The position numbers and the translations under genes were made by a program. From Acanthaster planci (Eukaryota; Echinodermata; Asteroidea; Valvatida; Acanthasteridae): a stretch of DNA of 61,226 bases. The notes beneath the pieces were generated by a model. The model searched no databases and was not told the DNA's origin. It saw only the letters and a program-made list of their open reading frames with translations. This document shows positions 22,631 to 35,200 of the stretch, in pieces (the first letter of the stretch is position 1; every line of letters begins with the position of its first letter). Location: the NCBI RefSeq assembly GCF_001949145.1, contig NW_019091562.1, forward strand, positions 415,866-477,091, given 5' to 3'.

Positions 22631-25600
22631 ATGTCATCCCAGCGAGCACAGTGCCCAATCTGCAACAGGGAGTTTCCCATGCAGTCTATGAACAAACACA
22701 TTGACAGTTGTCTTCTTGAGGAACATGACACAGATGATGGTGCGAAGTCATCAGATGGCCCACCGGGGAAGACGCTATTGTCCCAGAGGAAAAGAGCAAG
22801 GTTGTCATCGGAAGGTGCCCAGCCAGCAGCCTCCCCTGGGTTTGTAGAAAGGATGGGATCAGGAGAGGATGCCAGCCTTGATAAACCCAAAGAGGTTGAA
22901 AGTGACAGCGAATCGGGAAAGAGGAAACGACTAAACCAGTGGGGCTCCTTACTGCGGCCTGTCAGCAAGCCATCTAAGGCAGTTGTGGAGGAGCGGACAG
23001 CCAACAAGATGAAAAGTAAGCTGCCCGTTTCAAAGTCGGGACACAACCTCCCACAGAAGATGCCCTTATCAGATTTAGAAGCCACACCTCCTTCCTTGTC
23101 ACAGTCGTCGTTGTCGTCACAGGAACTGTCCGTCCAGATGCCCGCTCGTCCAGCCAAGATGGAATTCAGGCCCCTGGCTGAGCGGGTACGCCCCCGGAGC
23201 TTTGCCGAGTTTGTCGGGCAGGAAGTGGCCATCGGACATCGGTCATTGCTCAGGCAGCTCCTGGAGAGTGATGCAGTTCCGTCCTTGATATTCTGGGGTC
23301 CACCCGGATGCGGAAAGGTTAGACCCTTGGAAGAGTACATTTCTCCCTGTCAACTGTTTCTAGTAGTTGGGAGTTGTGTCAAACAAAGAAAACATCACCC
23401 ATGTTTATGAAAGTTATTGATATGCTTTGTGCTGCAGTTTAGCACCCCTGGCCTCAAGGACCTTCTGGTCAGAAAAGGGGTCAGAGAAGGAGAAATTTCA
23501 AAAGCTTCTTGGTTGTCATATCCCCATACCCCAACTGAGTACAGTAACAAAACAAAATCAGGCCAACTTCTATCTTCTGGAAAATTTCCATTCAGCATAG
23601 ACAATATAAGGGCAAAAGCAATTCACCAGAATCATATTTCAAGTGAGAACTTTCTTCCAAATTGTGGACCACATATATACAGAGCAAAGCCCAGTCAGTG
23701 GTTTCACTCTGAAGAATTGTTAGACTGGCACCCAATCCAATTTCATCAAAGCATGAACTGCTGATTAAGTCTTGTGGCACAGCCTTACAGAGAGTGTGTA
23801 GGGTGTGCATGTACCAGTTACTTGTCTGGATAAAACTCCTGTTATTCTGAATAGGAGATATGGACTGGTTGTCTCGTGCCGGTCTGACTCTATCATCGCA
23901 TAATATGTTTTAGCATCCTACAATTTGGGAGTCTCTTAAATAGTACTTAAAGTCTCATGTTCTTTTGCGCTGGCACAAGTCTACTGTACATGCACACATA
24001 TTTCTATGCTAATCCTTTCTAACGCTGCTAACAGCGAAGGAACGGGAAGGGTCCCTCAGTTTTTTCTTCAGGGTTGTACCTGGCTGCATGTGTAGATATA
24101 TCAGAGGATAAGTGCACGATACTTCTTTGTGATGCGTGGTTACCTGTTACCCTGGTGGTGTTAATGCCTTTTTTCCCCCTCTTCGTTTCAGACCACTCTG
24201 GCCAACATAATCGCTCAGCGAGCCAAAGCTAGCGGCAGAGCACGCTTTGTGTCCATGTCTGCCACACTAGCTAACGTTTCCACCGTCAAGGATGCGGTGA
24301 CTGCTGCGGCCAATGAGCAGAGGATGACCAAACGCAAGACTATCCTCTTCATTGATGAGATACATCGCTTTAATAAACTCCAGCAGGTACAAATAATCGA
24401 TAATAATTATAAAAGTATGTGATGTTCATGTAGTGCCTTGTTTTCCAGCAAACTGTCTTACAACCTCAAAAGCCCATGTACCAATGATGTCATACGTTGT
24501 TTACATGTCCACTTATCTGGTGAGCCAACAGGGTCCCACGGTCCAGTGAGCAACATTGGAAAGTACACGTGAAATCACATTGTGGTGTCGTTTTTAGAGA
24601 GGTCTGTTATTATTACCCCTGTTCACTGAGCCATTAGGTCAGTTTTTTGTAGCACCAGGTTGAGGTCGGCGCACTTTGAGTTGTTCTCTACCGTCACAGG
24701 TACTCATTATACTGGGTCAATAGAGGCAATTATGGTAAAGTGTCTTTCCCAAGTTTTATAAGCACCATGGAATTTCTAGGGTTCGAACATGGGCTGACTT
24801 TTATGTTTTAAGTGTCAGAGAGTCTGTGTTTGATAGTTGAGTATCATTCTGTTGGTTCAAAACTGCTTCTGTCTTGTTGTTTTCCCCTGCTTTTCATAAT
24901 CTTTGTGACGACGACTCTGAACCGCAGGACACATTTCTCCCGCACGTCGAAAACGGCACCATCACGCTCATCGGTGCCACCACCGAAAACCCCTCCTTCA
25001 AAGTCAACAGCGCCCTTCTGAGCCGCTGCCGGGTGATAGTCCTAAACAAGCTGACCACTGATGAGCTGGTGCTAATTCTGCGGAGGGCGGCCGCCGAGCT
25101 TGGGGTGGCTGTACTCGAACAGGGGAAGGAGGTGAAAGGGAATGGGCAAGAAGGTAGCAGTGATGACAAACAGGCAGAGAGCGGACCTGCTGACAGCCGG
25201 TAGGCACTACTTTTAGAATTACTGGTTCACTAGACAGAGCAGTGATGGCAGTAGATACCTTGATCTCTGTCCCCTTCACCACCAAATATTCAAATATTCT
25301 AAATTGCAAAACAAGTAGGCCTTCCCAAAAGCAATTTAAGTCATCCACAAAACCTACCCCACATAAGAATTATTGTTTATAGTTTTGAATTTGTCCCATA
25401 TACAATTTTCTTTTATTGGATTCGCACTGTGGCGAGGATCATGTATCTCTCTCATTTTCAAGCTTGGGAAAGACTTCTGTTTGTCCACATGTAACACAAC
25501 ATTATCAGAGATGATGCCGTGCATAGGAGGTGAGCAGGAAGATCAAACCAGTTGAGGCATGTGTGCATCTTGAACACAGTGCCCATATGTAATCTGCAGC

Positions 25601-28600
25601 TCTGGCAGTTGATGGTGTTTTTCAGATCATCCATTTGCATAGAGAAGACAGCCTTGACTTACCTTGCCAATCTCTGCGACGGCGACGCGCGGAGCGCCCT
25701 CAACACACTGCAGATGGTCACTGAGTCGCAGCTTGCCGTGCCTCAGCAGAGCGCGAATGGGGATTCACAGCACTATGTAAACGGTCCAGGAGTTGGCTGT
25801 GGCACAGGACCGAAGTGCCCCATCTCAGTGAGCCATATAAAGGACGCACTGCAGCGGACTCATGTTATGTACGATCGGGAAGGTAAAGTTTTGAAACTTC
25901 TAGTCTCATTTTTCAATTCTTGCAGAGTTATGGGTGGATAAAGCACTCATTGGATTGGCAGACAAATGGCAATATTTCACGTCATAGGGCTCTTCTCAAT
26001 GTATAATACATACGTGCATACATGTGCTTTTTCCTGTAACCACTGGTTTTCTTGTTATTCGGCCGTTACACGGACTCTTTATCTTTCTAGCAGTGTGTAA
26101 TTTGTGTGCATTCTGATGAAAATTGGCTGTATGTTCTCTATGCCATACACAAACCAGTACATACATGGCCTGGCCATTACCGCAGTGAGAGGACAATTTC
26201 TTTTGTTAAGAAAGTTGAAACCAAGTTGGTCCCCACAGATCAATAATTCAACAGATGTAGTTCCCACCCCCGCCTATAGAACAAGCAGGTCTGCGCATAC
26301 ATGTGCAAGCTCCCGTGAGCGACAGCACAGCTGTGGTGTTCCTACAGGGAGTCTGTGGATCTTGTGTGGTTCAGTTACTTAATAATATTTGATGAAATAG
26401 CATCGTCTTTGTGTAACCAAAAAAAAAGGGGACGAACACTACAACTGCATATCAGCGCTTCACAAGTCGATGCGGGGTAGTGACGCAAATGCAGCCCTGT
26501 ACTGGCTAGCCCGCATGCTCATTGGAGGAGAGGACCCTCTGTACATTGCACGCCGACTCATTGCATTCGCCAGCGAAGACGTCGGTGAGTATCATCATTT
26601 GAATGGAATGGGTTAAAATGCAGGGAATGATAAATGATAGTGAGACATATAAGTTAGCATACGACAGTTGCCCGTTGTTGCTGAAGTAGCAGATTTTCAA
26701 TGTTGATGATGTTTCTGTATTTTCATGACTTTGGTAAAGAATGATTGGTAAGGTTGCCTGAACAACTTAATTTCAAGCCTGTTTCCTGACCATTCTTTGT
26801 TTTAGTAATGAAATTTCTCCCAGTGACTTCTAATCAAAGTTCGCCATCAGGTCCGGTCAGCTGGCTGTCTCACCTATGAACGATTGGTGAATTTCAGTGC
26901 AGTTTTATATTGGAGAGGCAAGGTCCTGCACATTGGGGTTCAGTACACAGGGGGCTAGTGCTTGGAGGGTCTCACTCAGCCCAGTCGCCAGTTTTGGGCA
27001 TTGAAGGAGAGGCATGGTTCCTGCTAGGGGAGCTCATCACAGGATCAGTATGGCTCTTGCCGGGGGGGGGGAATGCATATTATTTTTTCTCATCAATCCC
27101 TAAATTAGGGGAGGGATTACAAGTGTCGAGTGGGAGGCTCTGTGCGATTCCCTACCCCTCTGTAGTTCACTGACATTCTTTCTGGCTTTGGCCCTAGGTC
27201 TAGCCGATCCGCAGGCCTTAACTCAGGCGGTATCAACGCACCAGGCCTGTCATTTCCTCGGCGTGCCGGCGTGTGAGGTGAGAAGTTTCCTCCAGAGCTT
27301 GATTTCCATTTCCTCGCCATTAAAGGACTTTGCCGCCTCTACTTAAGTCGTCTCTTGCTGAAAAATTAAACCTCTTCCGTGAGCAGAATGCCGTCAATCT
27401 TTGTGCTTTTGTTGAGCACTAACTGCTTTTTGTCTGGCTGCACCGTTGTCATTCATTTACACCCACGTGAACCCATTACAGAATTTATGATAACGGACTT
27501 CGCAGCTGACAGCACATCTGGCTTGTCAGGGATTTAATGTCATTGCAACAAGTTATCCATAGACACTGAGTACAGAAACCACCCACTCAAACCCATCAAG
27601 TCAACAAGCACAGACATCCAACACCCACACAGTCTGTAGTGCTCCACATAAAACGTGCACTGTACGGAGGGTGGAAATGAGTTCAATGTACATGTAGGGG
27701 TCACTAGAGCCTCCTGTGCAAATACTGCCCTGGGCCTTGTGGTTCTTTGACCGGGGAAATTTTGTACAGTGATGTTGGTTTCCAATTTTCTTCATCAGGT
27801 GTCAAATGCTTTTAAACTCTTAGCCAATGTTCTCATTTGAAAAAAAAAAGTACACGATATCTGCTTTTTGGATAGGTTTTCACTTGTTTTCGTCTATATG
27901 TTTGTGCTAATTGCTCTGACCTGCGATTGACCCCATATTGTGTTGAATGCACTTTAGTCATGGCATACAGTCTAATCTTGGCAGATGCCACAACTGTGCT
28001 GGTCCACACGCTCACATCACACACATTTATCAACTTGAGGCACATATGTATTTTGTTCAAGCCATAACTCTATTGGTCAGAGGCATTTAACGTTGTAGGC
28101 ACATGTGCGAGTGGGTCGCCATGGTCACTGCTATAGCTTCTGGGGCTGACAGCAAGTCTAACTGAACAACTTTTCCCAATCCAGTGAGCCCCTCATGTAC
28201 AAAGAAAGCTAATGTACTAAGCTGAAAATGGCAAAACAAATGAAGATTTTGCTGTGGAAACATGGTATGGTGATACAAAGTACAGGATTTTTACTAGAAT
28301 TTGTAATGGGGTTCAGTTTGCCCAATTTCAAAGACGGACTACTTGCCCCGGGGGAATTTGTTTACTAATTTAATCAAGGTAAACTCGCTGGCAGAATTGC
28401 AATCTTATTTTCTGCCATTTTTTAAGGTGGTCCTTGCTCAGTGCGTGATCTACCTCGCCAAGGCCCCTAAATCCAGCATGGTGGAGTGTGCCCTCATGAG
28501 CGTCAAGAAGCACATCCAGGAGTACGAAGGTCCCCTGCCCGGTGTGCCCCTTCACCTCCGGCCAGCATCCACCCAGCTGATGAGGGACCTAGGTCATGGG

Positions 28601-28699
28601 AAGGGGTACGTGCACAGTGCTGCAGCGGGTGATCAAAGGTTCCTGCCCGAATGCATCAAGCATGTGGACTTCTTTGACAATGCTGATCTGTTTCTGTAA
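22631..28699 (+). CDS. WRNIP1: WRN-interacting AAA+ ATPase homologue
   Basis: Seven exons: 22631-23317, 24192-24386, 24928-25199, 25626-25882, 26429-26584, 27198-27277, 28427-28699. All phases agree, giving 639 residues (human 665). A UBZ4-type zinc finger is at residues 8-27 (CPIC..HIDSC), binding ubiquitin in the family. The AAA+ core has Walker A GPPGCGKT at 223-230, split exactly by intron 1; Walker B ILFIDEIH at 280-287; sensor 1 [10 protein letters not shown] near 309-318; and the [10 protein letters not shown] motif. The C-terminus follows the family closely ([50 protein letters not shown]). The protein acts at stalled replication forks and in translesion synthesis. Two lineage-specific hydrophilic insertions flank intron 3. 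The ATG at 22631 is in a modest context; no earlier in-frame start is convincing. Confidence 0.95.
24650..24805 (-). mobile_element. Degenerate tRNA-derived SINE in WRNIP1 intron 2
   Basis: The minus strand shows a box-B-like GTTCGAACCC, then CTTGGGAAAGACACTTTACC and a GACCCAGTATAATGAGTACC module resembling that in the 34565-34770 SINE. It is strongly diverged, with no target duplication seen. A similar but weaker stretch lies at about 28800-28930. Confidence 0.4.
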
Positions 28700-31600
28700 G
28701 TTGCGCTCTCCTCATCAGAGCAACTTTGTAGTGGTTGGTGTAAGTTTCTCATTGAAGAGCAAGTTCAGCTGAAGCTCTTCCTCTCAAAGGAGTAGGTTGT
28801 TAGCGGCTTTACAGGAGTGATTGTAGTAAAGTGGCTTGCTCAGCGACACATGTGGGTGGAGTTAACAAATGAAAAACTACCACAAACATAGCACACATTG
28901 GAGTTCGATGCTCCATGTCACCTGCACTAAAAGCAAGGTAGGTTAGGCATTGAGGAAATTCATCCCAGCCCTTTGAATACTTCGTATAGAACCACCACCT
29001 TCCTTCTGTCTGGTCTTGTATCAGTCTCCACTACAACAGTGGCCAATGGCTTGTTAGTGCACTTCTTATATGGGCTGTGCCGAATATCCGAATCGATTGT
29101 CGAATATTCAAATATTGTTTTTCAAATTTGAATATTCAAATGCAAAATTCATGAGAAGGGAAAATTTTCTTTAGTTTTAAATGAGAAAACTTGTTTCAAG
29201 CAGATTCTAATGAAAAGTGACAGAAATCTTACATCGATTTAAATTTAAAAAGTACATTATTCCATAAGCAATTAAAAGGAATAGAAATTTTCAAAAGGGC
29301 AAGAAGTCTTGTTCATCTCTTAAATCTTGCTAAATCGTTGCTGGAGATACTCCTAGATATGAGAAGCTATAATACTGATCATAATGTACAATTGTGTGTA
29401 TTATTACAACTGATTTTGTATATAGTTTGTTCATCAACAATCTACCAGTTGGTGCGACCGAATATTCGGATATTCGATCAAATTGTAAATTGAATATTCG
29501 AATAGGGAATTATTCGAATTGACTCAGCCCTAGTTGTCTCACATGCAGCCTCAGTGTTCCACATGGTTTTTCAAGGAACAGTTTGAGTGCTTTGAATTTG
29601 TAGTTCGTCAGATCTTTCCCTCAGTGACTCAAACTTTTGTATTTGGTAAGGAAATGAAAATCAGCACAGCAGTGTAGGATGTGGACCATTGAAAACGAGT
29701 TCTGATTTATCACCAATGGCATATTTTATTATTAGAAAAAAATCACACCTTTTTTAATTGATAAATACACAGAACATTGCAAATAAGTCATTTTGTACAT
29801 ACGCCAGTGACTGCATGTATGTTAATGTTGGCATTGTAGCATGCCCCTCAGTACTGTCTGTGTCAAGTAGTCCCTTGTTGATACATGTATTTAAGCAATT
29901 GCTACATTGCAATGTAAGCACAGAGTCCTGTCTATTCTAACATGGAGTGGGCAAATGAATACAATACTTTACCCACGAAGAAACGTGTGGCAACATCCGT
30001 AGGAACGAGGGACAATTCTGACACAATCTACTTTAAACACCACATAGCATTAAGGCGCATATTGCATGATTGATATTACGCTCTCATGATGACATCTAAT
30101 CAGTAAAAGAACAAGTACATTATTGGCCCACACAGCTTGGGTTACTTGGTGGCTTTTCATTTGCCATACTGATGGATTTCCCGAAAGTGCTTCTGTGTAA
30201 TTTTTTTTTCTCTCCATACCGTAGATAAAACTGACTTGCCTTTAGGTCAATAAGTTATTGTAAATTTATTTCCCTGTAAAAAAGGGAAAAATGTATTCAT
30301 GAGAAAGGTAGCCTGGGAAATGATTTTCCATAATTGGTAAAACAGTTACCTTTAATTGTACCTCAGTATAATATAGTTACTTGTTACAGCCAGTAACAAC
30401 TGACCTGAAAACATGATCTTGTTTGACATGGTAAGTTTTCATGTGCATGATATTTTGCCATTTTTATTTTTCTAATGAAAGTGATGTAATGGATAAAACT
30501 GAAATAGTCAGATGTTTTATGATGGAAAGAAGAAAATTGTAACTTTTTATGAAGGTGTCGTCACGTACACGCCTTGTGCCAGCAACAGGACAAAACAAAG
30601 TACTTGCAGCATAAAAGCTTAACTTTGGTTATGTTTCCTTGCCTCTTTCTAACAAGGCTCAGCCTGCGGCATTTTGGAATCTTACAAATAGTAATTCAGT
30701 CATGACGGACCTGTTAGATAAAAAAAAAAATCAAATTTAAGTACTTTTAAAAAATATTGACAATAATCGCATACATAAGATTCAACTGAGCTTGCATGCT
30801 GAAGGCAATACTGTGTGGACGGAAGATCAACTTAAAAAGCACTTCTTACAGTTTGTTAGAAATGACGATCGCGTGCAGTGCATACAGTGTAAAAACTGAA
30901 TATCTTGTCTTCAAAACCCAAATCACACAAGGCAAAAGCATGTTTAAAGCAACGAATACTGTACAGAGAATTGCCAGGTGAAATATACCCCACTGTAACA
31001 TTAATTGCTTATGATATCCAGTAACCACACAATTCAGGATATGAACAAATGAGTAACAAAAATACAGTATGTACAGGTCTACTTCTGTTAAAAAAAGAAT
31101 CAGTTACACAGAATACATATTGCTTGTTTTGATTCGTACCCAAAATAAATGAAGCGAACAGCAGATGATAGAATTTTTAAAATCTGCCCAAAGTTTGCAG
31201 GAAGCTGAAGAGACGTATCCAGCTGGACAAATGGCTCTGAGAAAATACACAGGCTAGCTAAGCTGGGTATCCAAACACATGGACTAATCTATGCCTTCTC
31301 TCTAACAGATGAAACAGAATAACTGTTTTTGCCGCTTACTGTTTTAAAATTATGACATACAGGAATACAGTGGAATACGTTTAAAGTAAAGCATCACTGG
31401 CGTCTGCAATATACTATGAGTGGGAACTTTTCACAGCCAAGGTGAGCTCAGAGATTGGCTGGTTTGGCAGCCTCTGATACCAATTTTTAACAACAGGTGT
31501 CTCTTGCTGAAGTGTGGGTAAATAATGAATGGCTTCAACTTCAAGTCGCAATTTGAAATTTTTACACGACACTCAACTCTGGCTTATTCTGACACAAATC

Positions 31601-31712
31601 TCAACAAGTATCAATTTCTGGCAACTCTTTTGAGACTGAAATATTTAGCTGCAGTGGATGAACTCACCACTTCTAGCCCAACTTGAACACGGGCAGAATT
31701 ACAAAAGTGAAC
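28700..31712. other. WRNIP1 3' region and WRNIP1-NEK11 spacer
   Basis: No further exon is seen. The left part should contain the WRNIP1 3' UTR; candidate AATAAA hexamers occur (for example 31144-31149) but none close to the stop is convincing. A hAT-like repeat at 29069-29532 is listed separately. The rest is AT-rich. Confidence 0.5.
29069..29532. mobile_element. hAT-like element with GAATATTCG-rich ends
   Basis: The right end in reverse reads TAGGGCTGAGTCAATTCGAA and the left end reads TGGGCTGTGCCGAATATCCG. Both ends carry several GAATATTC palindromes. The TAGGGCTG start fits hAT-type non-autonomous elements. No 8-base target duplication could be recognised, so the copy is old or truncated. 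Confidence 0.55.
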
Positions 31713-31718
31713 TTTATT
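31713..31718 (-). promoter_or_regulatory. NEK11: Candidate NEK11 polyadenylation signal
   Basis: The minus strand reads CTCAATAAAGTT, a canonical AATAAA about 570 bases downstream of the NEK11 stop codon. The spacing gives a plausible 3' UTR. No nearer canonical hexamer stood out. Confidence 0.45.
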
Positions 31719-32286
31719 GAGGAATGCTATAGGATCTGTACAGTCATTTACAAGATACCGTGCACGATATGGGGCCGATGGGTACCCCCCACCATGTCCA
31801 ATCCCTGTACACACTCTAGACTATTGTTACCTAACACATCTCCCCCCAGAAGTCTGTACAGAATTCCTGAGATTCCGATCAAACAATGACCAACACAAAG
31901 GCAGGGGGTTCTCTCCGCCCCATATCTTGCATCATATGATTTACAAAGGAAACACTCTTAAGTGTTATGTTCAGTTCACTGGCTGGGCAAATTTTCCAGT
32001 ATCTCAACATTCATCTCATTATGTGACCTCTTGTTCAATGGGAATTTTCTATGTACACTGTACATGTACTTCGAATCTCTGATTTTCAGGAATAGCTCAT
32101 TAAAAATAAATTTCACTCAGGTTTTTAGGTAGAGACAAACGGGAGGGGAGCCAGACATACCTACAACTCACTTGCAACTGGTCTATTTGTTCTTCTGGAA
32201 ATAGTGACTCTTGACAGAGCGTCTGTCTGAATAAGTGTTGGCCATTCCAAATCCAGAGGGAAAGAAATCACGCTGCCCCTCGCCTG

Positions 32287-35200
32287 TTATCTGTCGAAGG
32301 ATGCCTGCTCCTCCAGGAACAGCAGCTGGTCAATCAGGAAACAGTCACTGGGGTTCTTGACAAACTTCTTCAGCCCCTTCATGATCTCCCCCTCATCCAT
32401 GGTGGTATCGCCCGCCGACCTTCTGTCGCCGAATCGCGCTGCCTTGAGGAATGCGTACGCATTCTTGAAAGACTCCTTGCCGATTTTGCGTTCGCACTCA
32501 CTGGCAAGAACAGGGCAGTCAAGGAATACAAACCAACAAAAAACAAAACTCTAAATGTGGATTCAAAGCTATCCCGCGAGATGGAAGTGAAAAGTCTCAT
32601 CAATGGACCTTTTGCACAGTGGCCATCTTGAGGGTCAGGGGTCTAGAATGAGTGCAAGTAAGACTTTTGTTTACTCATGGTTGAATACAAACATAATGTG
32701 GCCCAAAAATGCCCTCCAAGATTGTTGCCACGTATGAGGTTTATACTGACACTGACAGCAAAATAAGAAAACCAAATTTGAATCGACAAGACATCAAAGA
32801 GTGAATTGCCAATCCGACTCTCTGCGTCAACACTCATTTACTCTGATTCCAAAGAATTATTTCTTTCTTTTAAATAAGTAAATCTATTTCAGGTTATACC
32901 AGTCTCAATACCTTCTTGTCTTCTAACATTTACAATATTTCAGATTATTTTCCCTCACTAAAAAGGGTAAAGCTTTTGGTATAAACTCTCAGCAAAAAGG
33001 ATACACTCTGAGATTTCGGATTTTGGTCTCTCTCATGGCTGGGGAGAAGGGACTGAGAGTGTTGTCTTTCAGGGTTGCACCTTGATCTGGAGAAAGGGAA
33101 CCAAAAAAATCATTTCCCTCCATTAAAACAACGGAGTATACCACACAAAAATAGGATGTCGTCAACAGACCTGAGTGCTGGGAAAGGAAAAAAAATGAGA
33201 TGGCATCTTACCTCCAGAATCCGTATCCAATGCACTTTGCATGCACTCCATCAATGCATCGTAGTCATCCTACACATCAACAAAACGAGAGTACAATGAA
33301 AGTGGGTTACGGCCATGACGCACAGATCATGAGTTGTTTGATAGCTGTTACACAGGTATCAACCATTGTTCTTATCAAACTTGAGGATGAACATGGTCAA
33401 TGTGACAGTAAGCGTTGGTAAGACATTCTAGAGGTCAGTGTTGCGTTCAAGTCATCCAGTCTCTAGTCAAGCCACCACTTCTCACAAGAAAACTGACTCG
33501 GACCGGCCCGCTGACCCTGGCAAGCTCGGTGGTCAAGTAGTTAAGACTTCTGCACTATTAATCAGGAGGTTGTGGGTTCGAGTCCCACCAGAGTAAGCTT
33601 GTGAATTTCTTCGCAAGCACTTTGGCTATTGAACACTGAGCATACAGTGTTTTACATCTGTCGGTGTAAGAACAAAACCCACTATAAAAACTTCTCGCAA
33701 GCTTTCAATAGAATGACATCTCACCTCGGTAAAGTAATTATGACCTCTGCTTTGACTTTGTGATCTGCATGTGACCTGAACTTGTGTCAAAGGCATGATT
33801 ATAATGTGAGACTTTGGCTTGTGACTCGACAGGCCATCCAGCACAGCGCTATACTACATTACTACAGAGCCAACTTGGCATTCTCCACGCAGAAAGCTTT
33901 GAATGGCTCTTGAGCGCAGGCGTTTTTAATTCATGCGCATATTTGTCAATGCTCTGAAATACAACGAACTGAATTCCGAATGGTGTACTATAAATGCAGT
34001 GTGCAAGAACATTACAGGTATAGGCAACTAACAAACAGTGCATTTTTTATCATATGCGTGTCACATTAGGAACACCTCAGCAAATTTCAGCACAATGCAC
34101 TATAGCTCAATGCCTGTGACAGACTCAACTGGAGGTCTTAGGCTCAGATCTCCTCATCCATCAGGTATTTCTCTGTATTCAGCCCTGAAAACAGATTTGA
34201 AACACTCACATCCATGTCGGAGCCCACGTCATCATCAGATCCAGATTCTGAGCCCGACTCGAAGTCTTCGTGCTGTGAGTAGTAGGTCTCTGCAGCATCT
34301 GCATCGGCTGGGATCGCCTCAGCGACCCTGGACAGCACCTTGGTGGGGGATTCCAACTCTTTTTTAGCCGGGGCGGCTCGCTTTGTAGGGTTCATGGGAG
34401 GGGCCTTCTTAACTGGCGAGGATGGAGACTTGGCGGGCTTGACCCCTTGCGAGGTGTTGAGTGGGCTTGGCTTGCCGCCCTTGGCCGACTTTTGAGGGGC
34501 TGGTTTGGACTGCTAGTGGGTTGGTAGAAAACAGGTAATTCATTTCCATGATTTTTTCATGTTGGTAGGTGTGTGGCTTAATGGTTGGTCTATGACTCAT
34601 AATCACAGGGTCTGGGGTTCGAATCCAGCTGCTGGCTGTAGGTTGTGGCCTTGTGTAAGCCACCTCATCCCGCTGGCCTTGATCCACCCAGAGGTATAAG
34701 TGGGTACCAGCATCAGCCGGAGACTGACACCCCATCCCCAGTTGCTTCTTGTCAAGGACAGTGGGGATAAAAACTGGCCTGATTAGACGCAATGGCCCAG
34801 AACCAACAAAGCCCTTTTGTTTTTCATACTTGAGTGGGGAAAACCAATCAGGGGTGATATCTCCTCTTCTTTACATTCTACCTCGCAGATTCAATCGTGC
34901 CTTCTGTGTTGTTATCTTTGCCAAATTTTTGTTCAGGGTTGTAATTACTCTTATACACAATTGGGGTCTGCTATCTGAAGTGCACATGCTGCATTTAGAA
35001 TGCAGTCGAACTCCTTTAAACATAAGTGACTCTTGAAAAATACTGTAAATCAATTAAATGAGACAATACCAAACTCAGGAAAACCACTCAAATTTCATTC
35101 GTAGTTTGCCATCATAGGGCGCAACAACAGTTACTAAAAATGTTTGTAATTATGATTACAATGATTCAATGATTCAATCTTTGAGGACATTTTGGAAAGA

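Noticed and set aside
22600-23340. 246-codon minus-strand ORF
   Set aside because: It is exactly antisense to WRNIP1 exon 1, whose plus-strand frame carries a recognisable zinc finger and ATPase start. The minus frame resembles nothing.
31683-32082. 121-codon plus ORF
   Set aside because: It lies antisense to the likely NEK11 3' UTR, with no family resemblance.
33524-33600. Functional tRNA gene
   Set aside because: The T-arm is perfect but the acceptor stem is absent and the same sequence continues into a shared SINE tail also seen at 22 kb and 49 kb.
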